From assembly GCF_001570985.1 (NCBI RefSeq), contig NZ_BCSS01000019.1, forward strand, positions 1 through 61,242: a stretch of DNA of 61,242 bases. The letters are read 5' to 3'. The position numbers and the translations under genes were made by a program. The DNA is from Janibacter limosus NBRC 16128. Lineage in GTDB: Bacteria > Actinomycetota > Actinomycetes > Actinomycetales > Dermatophilaceae. Shown here in pieces: positions 1 to 9,906 of this stretch; position 1 is the stretch's first letter; each line of letters opens with the position of its first letter. The notes below the pieces were generated by a model, which worked only from the letters and a program-made list of their open reading frames with translations, did no database searches and was not told the origin of the DNA.

Positions 1-81
1 GGCCGGCCGGGTCGTGCGGGGTCGCCGCGTCGCGCCCTGCCCGCCGGAGCGAACGGGGCGACGACGCGGCGTGCCTGCCAT
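1..81 (-). CDS. N-terminal fragment, probable FtsB/DivIC-like septum formation initiator (partial)
   Basis: An ATG at 81 opens a frame that stays open for 27 codons to the window edge. It begins MAGTPRRRPVR and is rich in Arg and Pro. It starts 7 bases after the enolase stop on the same strand. In actinobacteria the gene directly downstream of eno is usually a septum formation initiator of the FtsB/DivIC family, whose cytoplasmic N-terminus is basic and low-complexity before a single membrane helix and a coiled coil. Only that basic tail lies in this window, so the identity rests on gene order plus composition and not on a recognisable domain. Confidence 0.45.
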   Translation of the reverse strand, partial: MAGTPRRRPVRSGGQGATRRPRTTRPA

Positions 82-88
82 GACCCGA

Positions 89-1393
<1,305 letters not shown>

Positions 1394-1434
1394 TCAACAC
1401 GGGAAGAACGTGTCCGAGCGTAACCGCTCGCGTG

Positions 1435-1459
1435 GGGCGGGTCGCGGTCCGACCCACCC
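1435..1459 (-). terminator. Possible terminator between the VOC-GNAT gene and eno
   Basis: Ten-base arms 1435-1444 and 1450-1459 pair with one G-U wobble around a 5-base loop. The hairpin lies just past the stop of the VOC-GNAT gene and before eno. There is no U-tract, which is common for high-GC actinobacterial terminators. Confidence 0.4.
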
Positions 1460-1471
1460 GCGCGACCTGAC

Positions 1472-2602
1472 TCACAACCCGGTATCTGCTCGGGCAGATG
1501 CGCGGAGAGGGCTGCGCTGGATGCCGTCGACGATGTTGTCCTCGGCCAACCAGGCGTCGTGCGCGGCGCGGATGCGCGGCCAGTCGTCGAGGGTCATGGC
1601 GAACCACGAGGTGTCGCGGGACCTCCCCTTCGTCACGCGGTGACGGCGGAAGGTGCCCTCGTAGGTGAAGCCGAGCCGCTCGGCGGCCCGTCGGGACGGG
1701 GCGTTGAGGGAGTCGCACTTCCACTCGTAGCGGCGGTAGCCGAGGTCGAAGACGTGGCGCGCGAGGAGCGACATCGCCTCGGTCGCGGCGGTGGTGCGCT
1801 GCAGCCCGGGACCGAGCAGGACATTGCCGATCTCGACGCAGCCGTGCTCCGGATCGATCCGCATGAGCGCGACCAGTGCACGGGCCACACCGTCGGCGTC
1901 CCGGATGAGGACCTCGACCGAGTCGTCGGCCAGCCGCCCCGCGATGTACTGGGCGAAGGGGGCCGCCTCGGTGATCGGGTCCTCCCCCAGGTAGGTCCAC
2001 AGGGAGGGGTCGATGCTGCCGAGCTCGACGAAGAGCTCGTCGGTGTGGGCCGCGGTCAGGGGCTCCAGGGTGCAGTGGACGCCCTCGATCCGCTCGAGGT
2101 CCGGCTGCGGCGGTGGCGTCCAGCCCGCGATCTGCGGACCGATGGGCTGGGCGTGCTCGTTGGTCTGGACCTCTTCGCGGGACGAGGGCGACAGGACCAC
2201 CTGACCGATGGGCCCCGGGTTGTGCGCGATCTCCCAGCGGAACCCGTCGGGGTCGGCGAAGTACCCCGTGTAGCCACCCCAGTCCCGGGCCTGCCCGGGT
2301 GCGACGTCCGGAGAGCCGGCGGAGCGCGCCAGCTCGAGGATCTCGTCCACCTCCTCGACGTCTGCGACGTTGTGCGCCAAGGTCATCGGCGCCAGTCCCT
2401 CGCCGCGACGGATCGGGCCGACCTCCCCTTCGAACTGGTCGGCATCCCACAGCGAGAGGACGAGGTGCTCGCCGGCCCGGATCATCAGGACCTCACCGGG
2501 CACGTCGAGGTCGGCGTGCCACCCCAGTCCGTCGAGGTAGAAGCGACGACTGGCGTCGAGGTCGGCGACGGCAAGGGTGACGAAGCTGATCCGCTGGTCC
2601 AT
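1472..2602 (-). CDS. VOC (glyoxalase-like) domain fused to GNAT N-acetyltransferase
   Basis: A two-domain cytoplasmic protein of about 376 residues. The first 130 or so form a VOC/glyoxalase-type module: start MDQRISFVTLAVADLDASRRF, then FYLDGLGW and a C-terminal GYFADPDGFRWEIAHNP. From about residue 150 there is a RimJ/RimL-like GNAT domain with GCVEIGNVLLGPGLQRTTAATEAM around the acetyl-CoA loop and CDSLNAPSRRAAERLGF near the end. A Pro-rich linker (TPPPQPDLE) joins them. The VOC unit could bind a small electrophile or antibiotic and the GNAT unit could acetylate an amine, but substrates are unknown. The ATG at 2602 is preferred over the in-frame GTG at 2608 because AGGG sits 8 bases before it. 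The gene follows mazG by 27 bases. Confidence 0.85.
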   Translation of the reverse strand: MDQRISFVTLAVADLDASRRFYLDGLGWHADLDVPGEVLMIRAGEHLVLSLWDADQFEGEVGPIRRGEGLAPMTLAHNVADVEEVDEILELARSAGSPDVAPGQARDWGGYTGYFADPDGFRWEIAHNPGPIGQVVLSPSSREEVQTNEHAQPIGPQIAGWTPPPQPDLERIEGVHCTLEPLTAAHTDELFVELGSIDPSLWTYLGEDPITEAAPFAQYIAGRLADDSVEVLIRDADGVARALVALMRIDPEHGCVEIGNVLLGPGLQRTTAATEAMSLLARHVFDLGYRRYEWKCDSLNAPSRRAAERLGFTYEGTFRRHRVTKGRSRDTSWFAMTLDDWPRIRAAHDAWLAEDNIVDGIQRSPLRASARADTGL

Positions 2603-2629
2603 GGGCACGACCCTATGGAGATGCGGCGG

Positions 2630-3400
2630 TCAGTCGTCCTCGGCGCGCGCGGCCTTTTCCTGGTGCTTGATCGCCTGCCACTGCGCCTCGATCTCCTCGA
2701 GGGTCACGGCGCTGGCATCACCGAAGACGTGCGGGTTGCGCCGCACGAGCTTGTCGACGAGTGCGGCGGCGACATCGTCGACGGCGAAGGGAGCGCCGGC
2801 GTGGTCCGCGGCCACCCGGGCGTGGAAGAGCACCTGGAAGAGCAGGTCACCGAGCTCGTCGGTGAGGTCCGCCCGCAGCCGGACGTCGTCGGGGTCGGCG
2901 ATGACCGCCTCGAGTGCCTCGGTCACCTCGTGCGCCTCCTCGAGGACGAAGGGGGCCAGGCTCGCGTGGTCCTGCGCGGCCACCCAGGCGCAGCCTCCGG
3001 GCGAGCGCAGGCGGTCCATGACGGCGACGGCGTCGAGCAGTCGGCCGCCGTCGACATCCCAGGAGCCGACGAGCACCTCGACCTCGGGCGCGTCCTCCAG
3101 CCGGGAGATCTCGCTCGCGATCGCATCGCTGAGCCCGGGGTCACCATCGGGTGAACCCACCCAGACGATGACCGACCCCGAAGAGGCCTCGACGAGCTCA
3201 CGTGCCCGCTCGTGGGCCGTGGCGCTCCGGACGGCTTCGACGGGGATGTCGTCGTCTGCGACCGCCAAGGGCAGGGCTTCGTCGGTGTCGGCCGCCAGCA
3301 CCCGATCAGCGCTCTCGAGCGAGCGCCAGGCGTCACGGCTGAGCAGGCCGGGCGAGACCCGGGGGCTCGTGGCCAGCAGGATCAGGCGGCCGGGGGTCAG
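2630..3400 (-). CDS. mazG: MazG-family nucleoside triphosphate pyrophosphohydrolase
   Basis: Hydrolyses (d)NTPs to monophosphates, a house-cleaning or stringency-linked role. The MazG domain fills the C-terminal half: VMDRLRSPGGCAW, then FVLEEAHEVTEAL and LTDELGDLLFQVLFHAR, which carry the EExxE...ExxD metal-binding acids, and KLVRRNPHVFGD. The obvious GTG at 3301 gives 223 residues, but the frame stays open upstream and reads GRLILLATSPRVSPGLLS, then SADRVLAAD, which matches the N-terminal segment usual in actinobacterial MazG proteins (256 residues). I therefore place the start at CTG 3400, where C-TGA overlaps the stop of the preceding gene and GGAGG lies 4 bases upstream. Function is certain; the start is less so. 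Confidence 0.9.
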   Translation of the reverse strand: MTPGRLILLATSPRVSPGLLSRDAWRSLESADRVLAADTDEALPLAVADDDIPVEAVRSATAHERARELVEASSGSVIVWVGSPDGDPGLSDAIASEISRLEDAPEVEVLVGSWDVDGGRLLDAVAVMDRLRSPGGCAWVAAQDHASLAPFVLEEAHEVTEALEAVIADPDDVRLRADLTDELGDLLFQVLFHARVAADHAGAPFAVDDVAAALVDKLVRRNPHVFGDASAVTLEEIEAQWQAIKHQEKAARAEDD

Positions 3401-3963
3401 GGTGCCTCCATGGGCATCTGCTCCTCGACCGACTGCTCGAGCCAGTCGGGGGCCTGATCGGACGAGGCCGCGTAGCGCGGGCTGATCGTGACCTGCTGCT
3501 CGTCGAGGTGGGTGATGAGCTTGTCACGCGTGTCCTGGTCGAGCTGGCTGCTGAGCGCGTTGGCTCGCAGGAAGTCGACGGTCTCGTCCGAGGGGGACGG
3601 CAGGACCTGCTCCACGCTCTTGCGGATCGAGCCGGCCGACGGGACCGAGAGGCCCTCCTCCTCGGCGAAGTCCAGCACGGCGGGCGCCTGGACGAGCAGG
3701 GTGACGACGCTGCTCGCGTCGAGCTGCTGCGGCTGCTGGCCGGAGTTGGCGGCCTGCGCCTCGAGGAAGGTCCGCAGCTCACGCGTCGTGCGCTGCACAT
3801 CGCCGACGGAGATCTCCTGACCGTCCACCGTTGCTGCTGCTGCGCTGCTCCCCTCGACGGCAGTGCCGTCGTCGGAGCCCCCGCAGGCGCTCAGCGCGAG
3901 GGCGGTCGCCGCCGCGAGCGCGGCCCCTCGGGCAGGGCGACGGATGGTGTGTCGACGGAGCAC
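3397..3963 (-). CDS. SurA-like (SurA N-terminal domain) secreted lipoprotein
   Basis: About 188 residues. A basic N-region (VLRRHTIRRPARG), a hydrophobic core and the lipobox LSAC predict a lipoprotein anchored outside the membrane. The mature part opens with a Ser/Ala linker and continues TVDGQEISVGDVQRTTREL, the typical start of SurA/PrsA-like chaperone N-domains ('a variable you import' helix), followed by helices to the C-terminus. No PpiC (rotamase) domain is present, so it is probably a chaperone or adaptor without isomerase activity. The GTG at 3963 is chosen over an upstream ATG (which would overlap mfd) because AAAGGA precedes it by 6 bases. It lies 22 bases after mfd, and its stop overlaps the mazG start, so the three are likely co-transcribed. 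Confidence 0.75.
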   Translation of the reverse strand: MLRRHTIRRPARGAALAAATALALSACGGSDDGTAVEGSSAAAATVDGQEISVGDVQRTTRELRTFLEAQAANSGQQPQQLDASSVVTLLVQAPAVLDFAEEEGLSVPSAGSIRKSVEQVLPSPSDETVDFLRANALSSQLDQDTRDKLITHLDEQQVTISPRYAASSDQAPDWLEQSVEEQMPMEAP

Positions 3964-3985
3964 AGGTGGTCCTTTCGTCCGGTCC

Positions 3986-6900
3986 TCAGCGCGAGCGTGA
4001 GGTGTCTCGGGGCGCCGTCGCCCCGTTGTCCACGATGACATCATCGAGCATGACCTGACGGATGAGGTCAGTGGCCCACGCGAGCACTGCCGTGTCGCGG
4101 AGCGGGGAGCCCCCGATGCGGGCTGTCATGGGCTTGGGGACGAGCACCGTGCCGGTGCCCTCCTTGTAGCTCGACTTGGGGTAGAGCCGCGAGAGTCGCA
4201 GCTGCTTGCTCTCACGCAGCTGCGCCGGGGCGAAGCGCACGTTGCTGCCCTGGGCGACCACATCGGTGAGGCCGGCGGAGCGCACGACGATGCGCAGGCG
4301 CGCGACCGCGACGAGGTTGCGCACGGGCTCCGGCGGCTCCCCGTAGCGGTCCGTGAGCTCCTCGAGGATCTCGCCGAGGTCCGCCTCCGTCTCCGCGGAC
4401 GCGAGCTTTTTGTAGGCCTCGAGGCGCAGCCGCTCCCCCGGGATGTACTCGTGCGGCAGGTGCGCGTCCACGGGCAGCTCGATCTTGACCTCGGCGGGCG
4501 CGGTCTCGCCTTCACCCTTGAAGTCGGCGACCGCGTCCCCGACCATCCGCACGTACAGGTCGAAGCCGACCCCGGCGATGTGCCCGGACTGCTCGCCGCC
4601 CAGGAGGTTGCCGGCGCCGCGGATCTCCAGGTCCTTCATCGCGACCTGCATGCCGGACCCGAGGTCGGTGTTGCTCGCGATGGTCTGGAGCCGGTCGTGG
4701 GCGGTCTCGGTGAGCGGCTTGTCCGGCGGGTAGAGGAAGTAGGCGTAGGCCCGCTCCCGGCCTCGGCCGACACGACCGCGCAGCTGGTGCAGTTGGCTCA
4801 GGCCGAAGCGGTCCGCCCGGTCGAGGATCAGCGTGTTGGCATTGGAGATGTCCAGCCCGGTCTCGACGATCGTCGTGCAGACCAGGACGTCGAAGCGCCG
4901 CTCCCAGAAGTCGAGGACGACCTGCTCGAGTCGGTGCTCGCCCATCTTGCCGTGGGCCACCTCGACCCTGGCGTCCGGAACGAGCTCGCGGATGCGGGCC
5001 GCGGTCCGGTCGATGCTGCTGACATTGTTGTGGACGAAGAAGACCTGTCCTTCGCGCATGAGCTCGCGGTGGATCGCGGCCGCCACCTGCTTTTCCTCGT
5101 ACCCACCGACGAAGGTGAGCACCGGGTGCCGCTCCTCGGGAGGCGTTGCGAGAGTGGACATCTCGCGGATGCCGGTGACGGCCATCTCCAGGGTGCGCGG
5201 GATGGGCGTGGCCGACATGGCGAGCACGTCGACATTGGTGCGCATCGCCTTGAGCTGTTCCTTGTGCTCGACACCGAAGCGCTGCTCCTCGTCGATGATC
5301 ACCAGGCCGAGGCCCTTGAACTTCACCTCGTTGCCCAGGATCCGGTGGGTCCCGATGACGAGGTCGATGGCACCGGAGGTCAGCCCTTCGAGGACCTCCT
5401 TGGCCTGCTTGTCGGTCTGGAAGCGGCTGAGCGCCTTGACCGTCACCGGGAAGCCGGCGTAGCGCTCGGAGAAGGTGTTGAGGTGCTGCTGGACGAGCAG
5501 TGTCGTGGGCACGAGGACAGCGACCTGCTTGCCGTCCTGGATCGCCTTGAAGGCGGCTCGCACCGCGATCTCGGTCTTGCCGTAGCCGACGTCGCCACAG
5601 ATCAGCCGGTCCATCGGGACCGTCTTTTCCATGTCGGCCTTGACCTCGTCGATCGTGCCGAGCTGGTCGGGGGTCTCGACGTGGGCGAAGGCGTCCTCGA
5701 GCTCGCGCTGCCACGGGGTGTCCGGGCCGAAGGGGTGTCCGGGGGTCGCCATGCGTGCGCTGTAGAGGCGGATGAGCTCGGCGGCGATCTGCTTGACGTG
5801 GCGCTGGGCGCGGGACTTCGTCTTTTGCCAGTCGCCGCCGCCCATCTTGTTGAGCGGCGGGGCGTCTCCGCCGACATAGCGGGTCACCTGGTCGAGCTGG
5901 TCGGTCGGGACGAAGAGACGATCCCCGGGGTGCCCGCGGCGCGAGGGCGCGTACTCGATGACGAGGTACTCGCGGGTCGCGCCCTGCACGGTCCGCTGGA
6001 TCATCTCGACGAAGGAGCCGACGCCGTGCTGCTCGTGGACGACGTGATCGCCCGGGCGCAGCTGGAGCGGGTCGACCTGCTTGCGACGACGCGACGGCAT
6101 CCGTCGCATGTCGCGCGTCGTCGCGCCGGTGCCGCTGGAGCCGAGCAGGTCGGCCTCCGTGATGACGGCCAGGCGCTGCTCCTGCGCGACGAAGCCGGTG
6201 CCGAGGCTGGCCCGCGTCAGCGTCACGACACCGTCGGAGAGCTCGACCGGCTCGTCGGGGTCGGTGGTCCGGGTGGCGACCTCCGCCTCACCGAGGACCT
6301 CGGCGACGCGGGAGACGAGGCCGGCACCGTCGGTGGCGACGAGCACGCGCCACCCCGCACCGCTCCACTGGGAGATCTGGGCGACGGCGGCCTCGGTGTT
6401 GCCCCGGAAGTGCGGCGGCTCCTGCGCGGGCACGCGCAGTCCGACGTGGTCGTGGTCGACGCGGTCGTCCATGTCCGCCGCGATGGCCGTCAGCTCTTCG
6501 TCGACGGCGAAGGGGGTGATCGTCCACCACGGCAGGTCGAGGTCGAGCGCGTGCTCGCGCGCCTGCGCGAGGGTCCAGTGGGAGGCGGTCCCGAGGACGC
6601 CCTCGAGGTCGATGGGGACGGCGTTGCCGGCCGCGGCATTGGCCCAGCTGGCCTGGAGGAACTCGTCGCTCGTCGAGACGAGGTCGTGGGCGCGCGCCCG
6701 GACCCGCTCGGGGTCGAGGAGGACGACACCCGCGCCCTGCGGCAGTACGTCGAGGATCGACTCCATGCCGTCGACGAGGACCGGGCCGAGGGACTCCATG
6801 CCCTCCACGGCGATGCCCTCGGCGACCTTGAGCAGCATGTCGGCGACACCGGGCAGCTCCTGCGCCACGGTCGCGGCCCGCTCGCGGACCGCGTCGGTCA

Positions 6901-7624
6901 GGAGGATCTCGCGGCACGGCGGCGCCCACAGCTCGTCCGCCGTCTCGGAGCTCCGCTGGTCAGCGACCTTGAAGCACCGGATCTCGTCGACGGTGTCGCC
7001 GAAGAACTCCACGCGCACGGGGTACTCGTCGGTGGGCGGGAAGACATCGAGGATGCCGCCGCGCACGGCGAACTCCCCACGCCGCTCGACGAGGTCGGTC
7101 CGCACATAGGCCGCAGCGGCGAGCGCCGCGGTGACCTCGGGCAACGCCCGCTCGTCGCCGACGCGCAGGCGCACCGGCTCGAGGTCGGCCAGGCCCTTGG
7201 CGATCGGCTGGAGGACGGCGCGCACCGAGGCGATGACATAGCCCGGACGACCGTGCCCCTCGCCGGTCGTGTCGGGGTGGCGCAGACGGCGCAGCACGGC
7301 CAGACGCCGACCGACGGTGTCGCTGCGCGGGCTGAGTCGCTCGTGCGGCAGTGTCTCCCAGCTCGGGAAGGTCGCGACGAGGTCGGGACCGACGAGATCA
7401 GTGAGGGCCGCGGCCATGTCGTCGGCCTCGCGCGCTGTGGAGGTGATGACGAGTCGAGGGGCGTCCGAGGGAACCTCGCCCCCGATGAGGGCGACGGTCG
7501 GCGCTCGCAGTCCCGTGGGGGCGACGATGTCGACCTCGTCGCTCGACGCGCGGTGTCGGGGGATGTCCGCGAGTCCGGGCAGGCCGGCGATCGCGCTCAT
7601 GAGCGGGGCGAGTGAGGAAGTCAT
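3986..7624 (-). CDS. mfd: Transcription-repair coupling factor Mfd
   Basis: Removes RNA polymerase stalled at lesions and recruits UvrA for strand-specific repair. The 1212 residues are typical for the actinobacterial form. The N-terminal UvrB-like module includes LVITSTAREADDMAAAL and FPSWETLPHERLSPR. The RNA polymerase interaction domain follows (HVVHEQHGVGSFVEMIQRT). The helicase motor has Walker A GDVGYGKTEIAVRAAFKA near residue 675, Walker B DEEQRFGVEHKEQLK near 776, SATPIPRTLEMAV, and the TRG region LQTIASNTDLGSGMQVAMKDLE. The start ATG at 7624 (MTSSLAPL) has GGAG 5 bases upstream; an in-frame ATG seven codons earlier lacks one. All motor motifs look intact. Confidence 0.97.
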   Translation of the reverse strand: MTSSLAPLMSAIAGLPGLADIPRHRASSDEVDIVAPTGLRAPTVALIGGEVPSDAPRLVITSTAREADDMAAALTDLVGPDLVATFPSWETLPHERLSPRSDTVGRRLAVLRRLRHPDTTGEGHGRPGYVIASVRAVLQPIAKGLADLEPVRLRVGDERALPEVTAALAAAAYVRTDLVERRGEFAVRGGILDVFPPTDEYPVRVEFFGDTVDEIRCFKVADQRSSETADELWAPPCREILLTDAVRERAATVAQELPGVADMLLKVAEGIAVEGMESLGPVLVDGMESILDVLPQGAGVVLLDPERVRARAHDLVSTSDEFLQASWANAAAGNAVPIDLEGVLGTASHWTLAQAREHALDLDLPWWTITPFAVDEELTAIAADMDDRVDHDHVGLRVPAQEPPHFRGNTEAAVAQISQWSGAGWRVLVATDGAGLVSRVAEVLGEAEVATRTTDPDEPVELSDGVVTLTRASLGTGFVAQEQRLAVITEADLLGSSGTGATTRDMRRMPSRRRKQVDPLQLRPGDHVVHEQHGVGSFVEMIQRTVQGATREYLVIEYAPSRRGHPGDRLFVPTDQLDQVTRYVGGDAPPLNKMGGGDWQKTKSRAQRHVKQIAAELIRLYSARMATPGHPFGPDTPWQRELEDAFAHVETPDQLGTIDEVKADMEKTVPMDRLICGDVGYGKTEIAVRAAFKAIQDGKQVAVLVPTTLLVQQHLNTFSERYAGFPVTVKALSRFQTDKQAKEVLEGLTSGAIDLVIGTHRILGNEVKFKGLGLVIIDEEQRFGVEHKEQLKAMRTNVDVLAMSATPIPRTLEMAVTGIREMSTLATPPEERHPVLTFVGGYEEKQVAAAIHRELMREGQVFFVHNNVSSIDRTAARIRELVPDARVEVAHGKMGEHRLEQVVLDFWERRFDVLVCTTIVETGLDISNANTLILDRADRFGLSQLHQLRGRVGRGRERAYAYFLYPPDKPLTETAHDRLQTIASNTDLGSGMQVAMKDLEIRGAGNLLGGEQSGHIAGVGFDLYVRMVGDAVADFKGEGETAPAEVKIELPVDAHLPHEYIPGERLRLEAYKKLASAETEADLGEILEELTDRYGEPPEPVRNLVAVARLRIVVRSAGLTDVVAQGSNVRFAPAQLRESKQLRLSRLYPKSSYKEGTGTVLVPKPMTARIGGSPLRDTAVLAWATDLIRQVMLDDVIVDNGATAPRDTSRSR

Positions 7625-7739
7625 TCTGCTCCGATTCTGCCGCATCCCACCGACATCCCTGCCATGGCCGGCTCCCGTGTGGCAACGTACGGCTCAGTAC
7701 CGTCATCCGCGGCGGGACGGACACGGACCAGGGGGCCAC

Positions 7740-9791
7740 GTGACAGAAGCCAGCCGGACACACCGCGCAGCGCGCTTGCTCGCAGCCCTCGTGGCGGTCT
7801 TCGCCGTCCTGTGGGCGGCGGCTGCCCCCGCCACCGCGCTCCCGGCTGACGCCCCCTTCAGCGTCTCCGACGACATCACCGACCGAGCCGGCGTCCTCGG
7901 GGACACCAGCGTGCTCCAGTCCGAGCTCGACGGTCTGCGCACGGACGCGGGCCTGCAGCTCTTCGTCGTCTACGTCGACTCCTTCGACGGGCAGTCCGGC
8001 GCCCAGTGGAGCGAGCAGACCTACGAGACCTCCGGCATGGGGGGCAACGACGTCCTCCTCGCGGTCGCCGTCCAGGACCGCGCCTACGGCATGTGGACCA
8101 CCGGCGAGTCCGGTCTGGGCGAGGCCGATGTCTCGCGGGTGCAATCCCGTGACGTCGAGCCGGCCCTCGGCAACGACGACTGGGCCGGTGCCGTCTCGGC
8201 AGCCGTCACGGGTCTGCAGCGACAGGTCGACGACCCGGCCTCGGACCGCGGCAGCAACGGCAGCAGCGGTGGCTCCAGCGGCATCTTCTCCTTGTTCTCC
8301 GTGTTTTCCCCGTTCACCCTGTTCTTCATCGTCGTCTTCCTCCTGCCGGTCGTCGGGCGGATCATCACGATGATCACGCGTCGACGCGAGCCCAGCTCGG
8401 CCCCGCCCCCCATCGACCAGCCCGCGCCGGTCATGTCGACCAAGAGCACCGACCAGCTGCGACAGGAGGTCGCGACCGCCCTCGTCGACTTGGACAACGC
8501 GGTCCGTTCCTCCGCCCAGGAGCTGGCCTTCGCCCAAGCGCAGTTCGGCGACCAGGCCACGCTCCAGTTCACCTCCGCCCTCGAGTCGGCCCGAGGCCGC
8601 GCCGCCGAGGCCTTCCGCATCCAGCAGGAGCTGGACATCGCTCGTGGAGCCGGCCGACTCACCGACCCCGAGGAGCGGGCACGGCTGGCCCAGATCCTCG
8701 ACCTGACGAGCGCGGCCGATGCCGAGCTGGACGCGCAGGAGGAGGAGTTCACCAGACTGCGCGACCTCGAGGCCAATGTCCCGCAGTTCCTGGCCTCGCT
8801 GCGTACCCGGATCACCGAGGTCGAGGCCCGCATCCCCGTCGCCACGCAGGAGCTGGCCGGGCTGGCCGCGACCCACCGGCGGGAGTCCCTGACGACCCTC
8901 ACGGACAACATGCAGCAGGCACCGCGTCTCATCGAGTCAGCTCGTGGCTTCGTCACCACCGGTGAGCAGCACGTCGACGCAGGAGACCGCCCATCCGCCG
9001 TGTCTGCAGCTCGTGCCGCCGAGGACGCCCTCGGCCAGGCCGACGCCCGGCTCGAGATGGTCATCTCCGCACGGGCCGTGCTCGACGACGCCGTGGCCTC
9101 GCTCGACGCGGCTCTCGCCTCCATCTCCTCCGACCTCGTGGACGTCAAGCGGTTGCAGGCCAACGACCAGATGACGCTCTCGGCCGCCGGCGAGGCCCAG
9201 CAGGCGGTCGACGTGGGCACCAAGGCCCGCTCGGGCGGCGACGTGCTCGGCGCGCTCGCCGCCCTCGAGCGCGCGGAGCACTACCTCGACACCGCTCTGG
9301 AGCGCTATCGCAAGGACGCGGACCGCACGGCGGAGCGGACCACAAAGTTCGACCGACGCTACGAAAACGTCCGCACGCGCATCGTGACGACCGAGCGCCA
9401 GATCGACACGGTCCGCGGGTTGGTCGGCTCCGAACCCCGCACCCAGATCCGCGAGGCCTCGCGTCTGCTCGCCGCCGCGCACACCGAGCGCTCCCGCGAC
9501 CTCGACAAGGCCTCGGAGCACCTCACCGACGCCGAGGTGCTCGTCGAGCGGGTCGTCGCGTCCATCAACTCCCGTCACGACGACGACTACCACGGCTTCG
9601 GCGGCGGCATCGGCGGCGGCCGCAACAACGGCATCGACGTCGGCTCCCTCATCCTCGGTGGCATCCTCTCGGGCGGCTTCGGCGGCCGAGGGGGCGGCTG
9701 GGGCGGCTCCTCGGGCGGCTTCGGAGGGGGCGGCTTCGGCGGAGGCGGTGGCGGTGGCGGAGGTGGCTTCGGCGGGGGTGGTCGCTTCTGA
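7740..9791 (+). CDS. TPM-domain membrane protein with coiled coil and Gly-rich tail
   Basis: A 683-residue envelope protein. A signal peptide (AARLLAALVAVFAVLWAAAAPATA) is followed by a TPM/Psb32-like domain (FSVSDDITDRAGVL, LFVVYVDSFDGQSG, GNDVLLAVAVQDRAYGMW) on the outside. One strong membrane helix (FTLFFIVVFLLPVVGRIITMI) lies near residues 195-215. About 380 residues of Ala/Glu/Arg-rich coiled coil follow, and the last 70 or so residues are almost pure Gly with Phe/Trp (SGGFGGGGFGGG). TPM domains occur in proteins of photosystem repair and membrane maintenance, and the role here is unknown. GTG 7740 is preceded by AGGGGG. It is followed after 115 bases by pspA, which suggests a joint membrane-stress function. 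Confidence 0.85.
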   Translation: MTEASRTHRAARLLAALVAVFAVLWAAAAPATALPADAPFSVSDDITDRAGVLGDTSVLQSELDGLRTDAGLQLFVVYVDSFDGQSGAQWSEQTYETSGMGGNDVLLAVAVQDRAYGMWTTGESGLGEADVSRVQSRDVEPALGNDDWAGAVSAAVTGLQRQVDDPASDRGSNGSSGGSSGIFSLFSVFSPFTLFFIVVFLLPVVGRIITMITRRREPSSAPPPIDQPAPVMSTKSTDQLRQEVATALVDLDNAVRSSAQELAFAQAQFGDQATLQFTSALESARGRAAEAFRIQQELDIARGAGRLTDPEERARLAQILDLTSAADAELDAQEEEFTRLRDLEANVPQFLASLRTRITEVEARIPVATQELAGLAATHRRESLTTLTDNMQQAPRLIESARGFVTTGEQHVDAGDRPSAVSAARAAEDALGQADARLEMVISARAVLDDAVASLDAALASISSDLVDVKRLQANDQMTLSAAGEAQQAVDVGTKARSGGDVLGALAALERAEHYLDTALERYRKDADRTAERTTKFDRRYENVRTRIVTTERQIDTVRGLVGSEPRTQIREASRLLAAAHTERSRDLDKASEHLTDAEVLVERVVASINSRHDDDYHGFGGGIGGGRNNGIDVGSLILGGILSGGFGGRGGGWGGSSGGFGGGGFGGGGGGGGGGFGGGGRF

Positions 9792-9906
9792 CCCGGCGCC
9801 CCTCCCCCTTCGCCTCGCACCGACCTCGGCAGATCCCCACGATCGACCACGTGAAGACATCCACTCGCACCACGACCGGCGGTCCCACCGCCAGGAGGAA
9901 TGCATC

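Noticed and set aside
4451-7615. A very long open frame on the plus strand opposite mfd (about 1050 codons), and a similar one at 17181-20489 opposite EI-HPr-FruA.
   Set aside because: High GC leaves few stops in antisense frames. The products are low-complexity and rich in Gly, Asp, Val, Leu and Arg, with no domain, signal or ribosome site, while the opposite strand carries clear families.
9659-9791. Apparent tandem repeats of GGCGGC/GGCTTC units.
   Set aside because: They encode the Gly-rich tail of the TPM-domain protein (Gly/Phe codons). Period and sequence are irregular, so no CRISPR or satellite.
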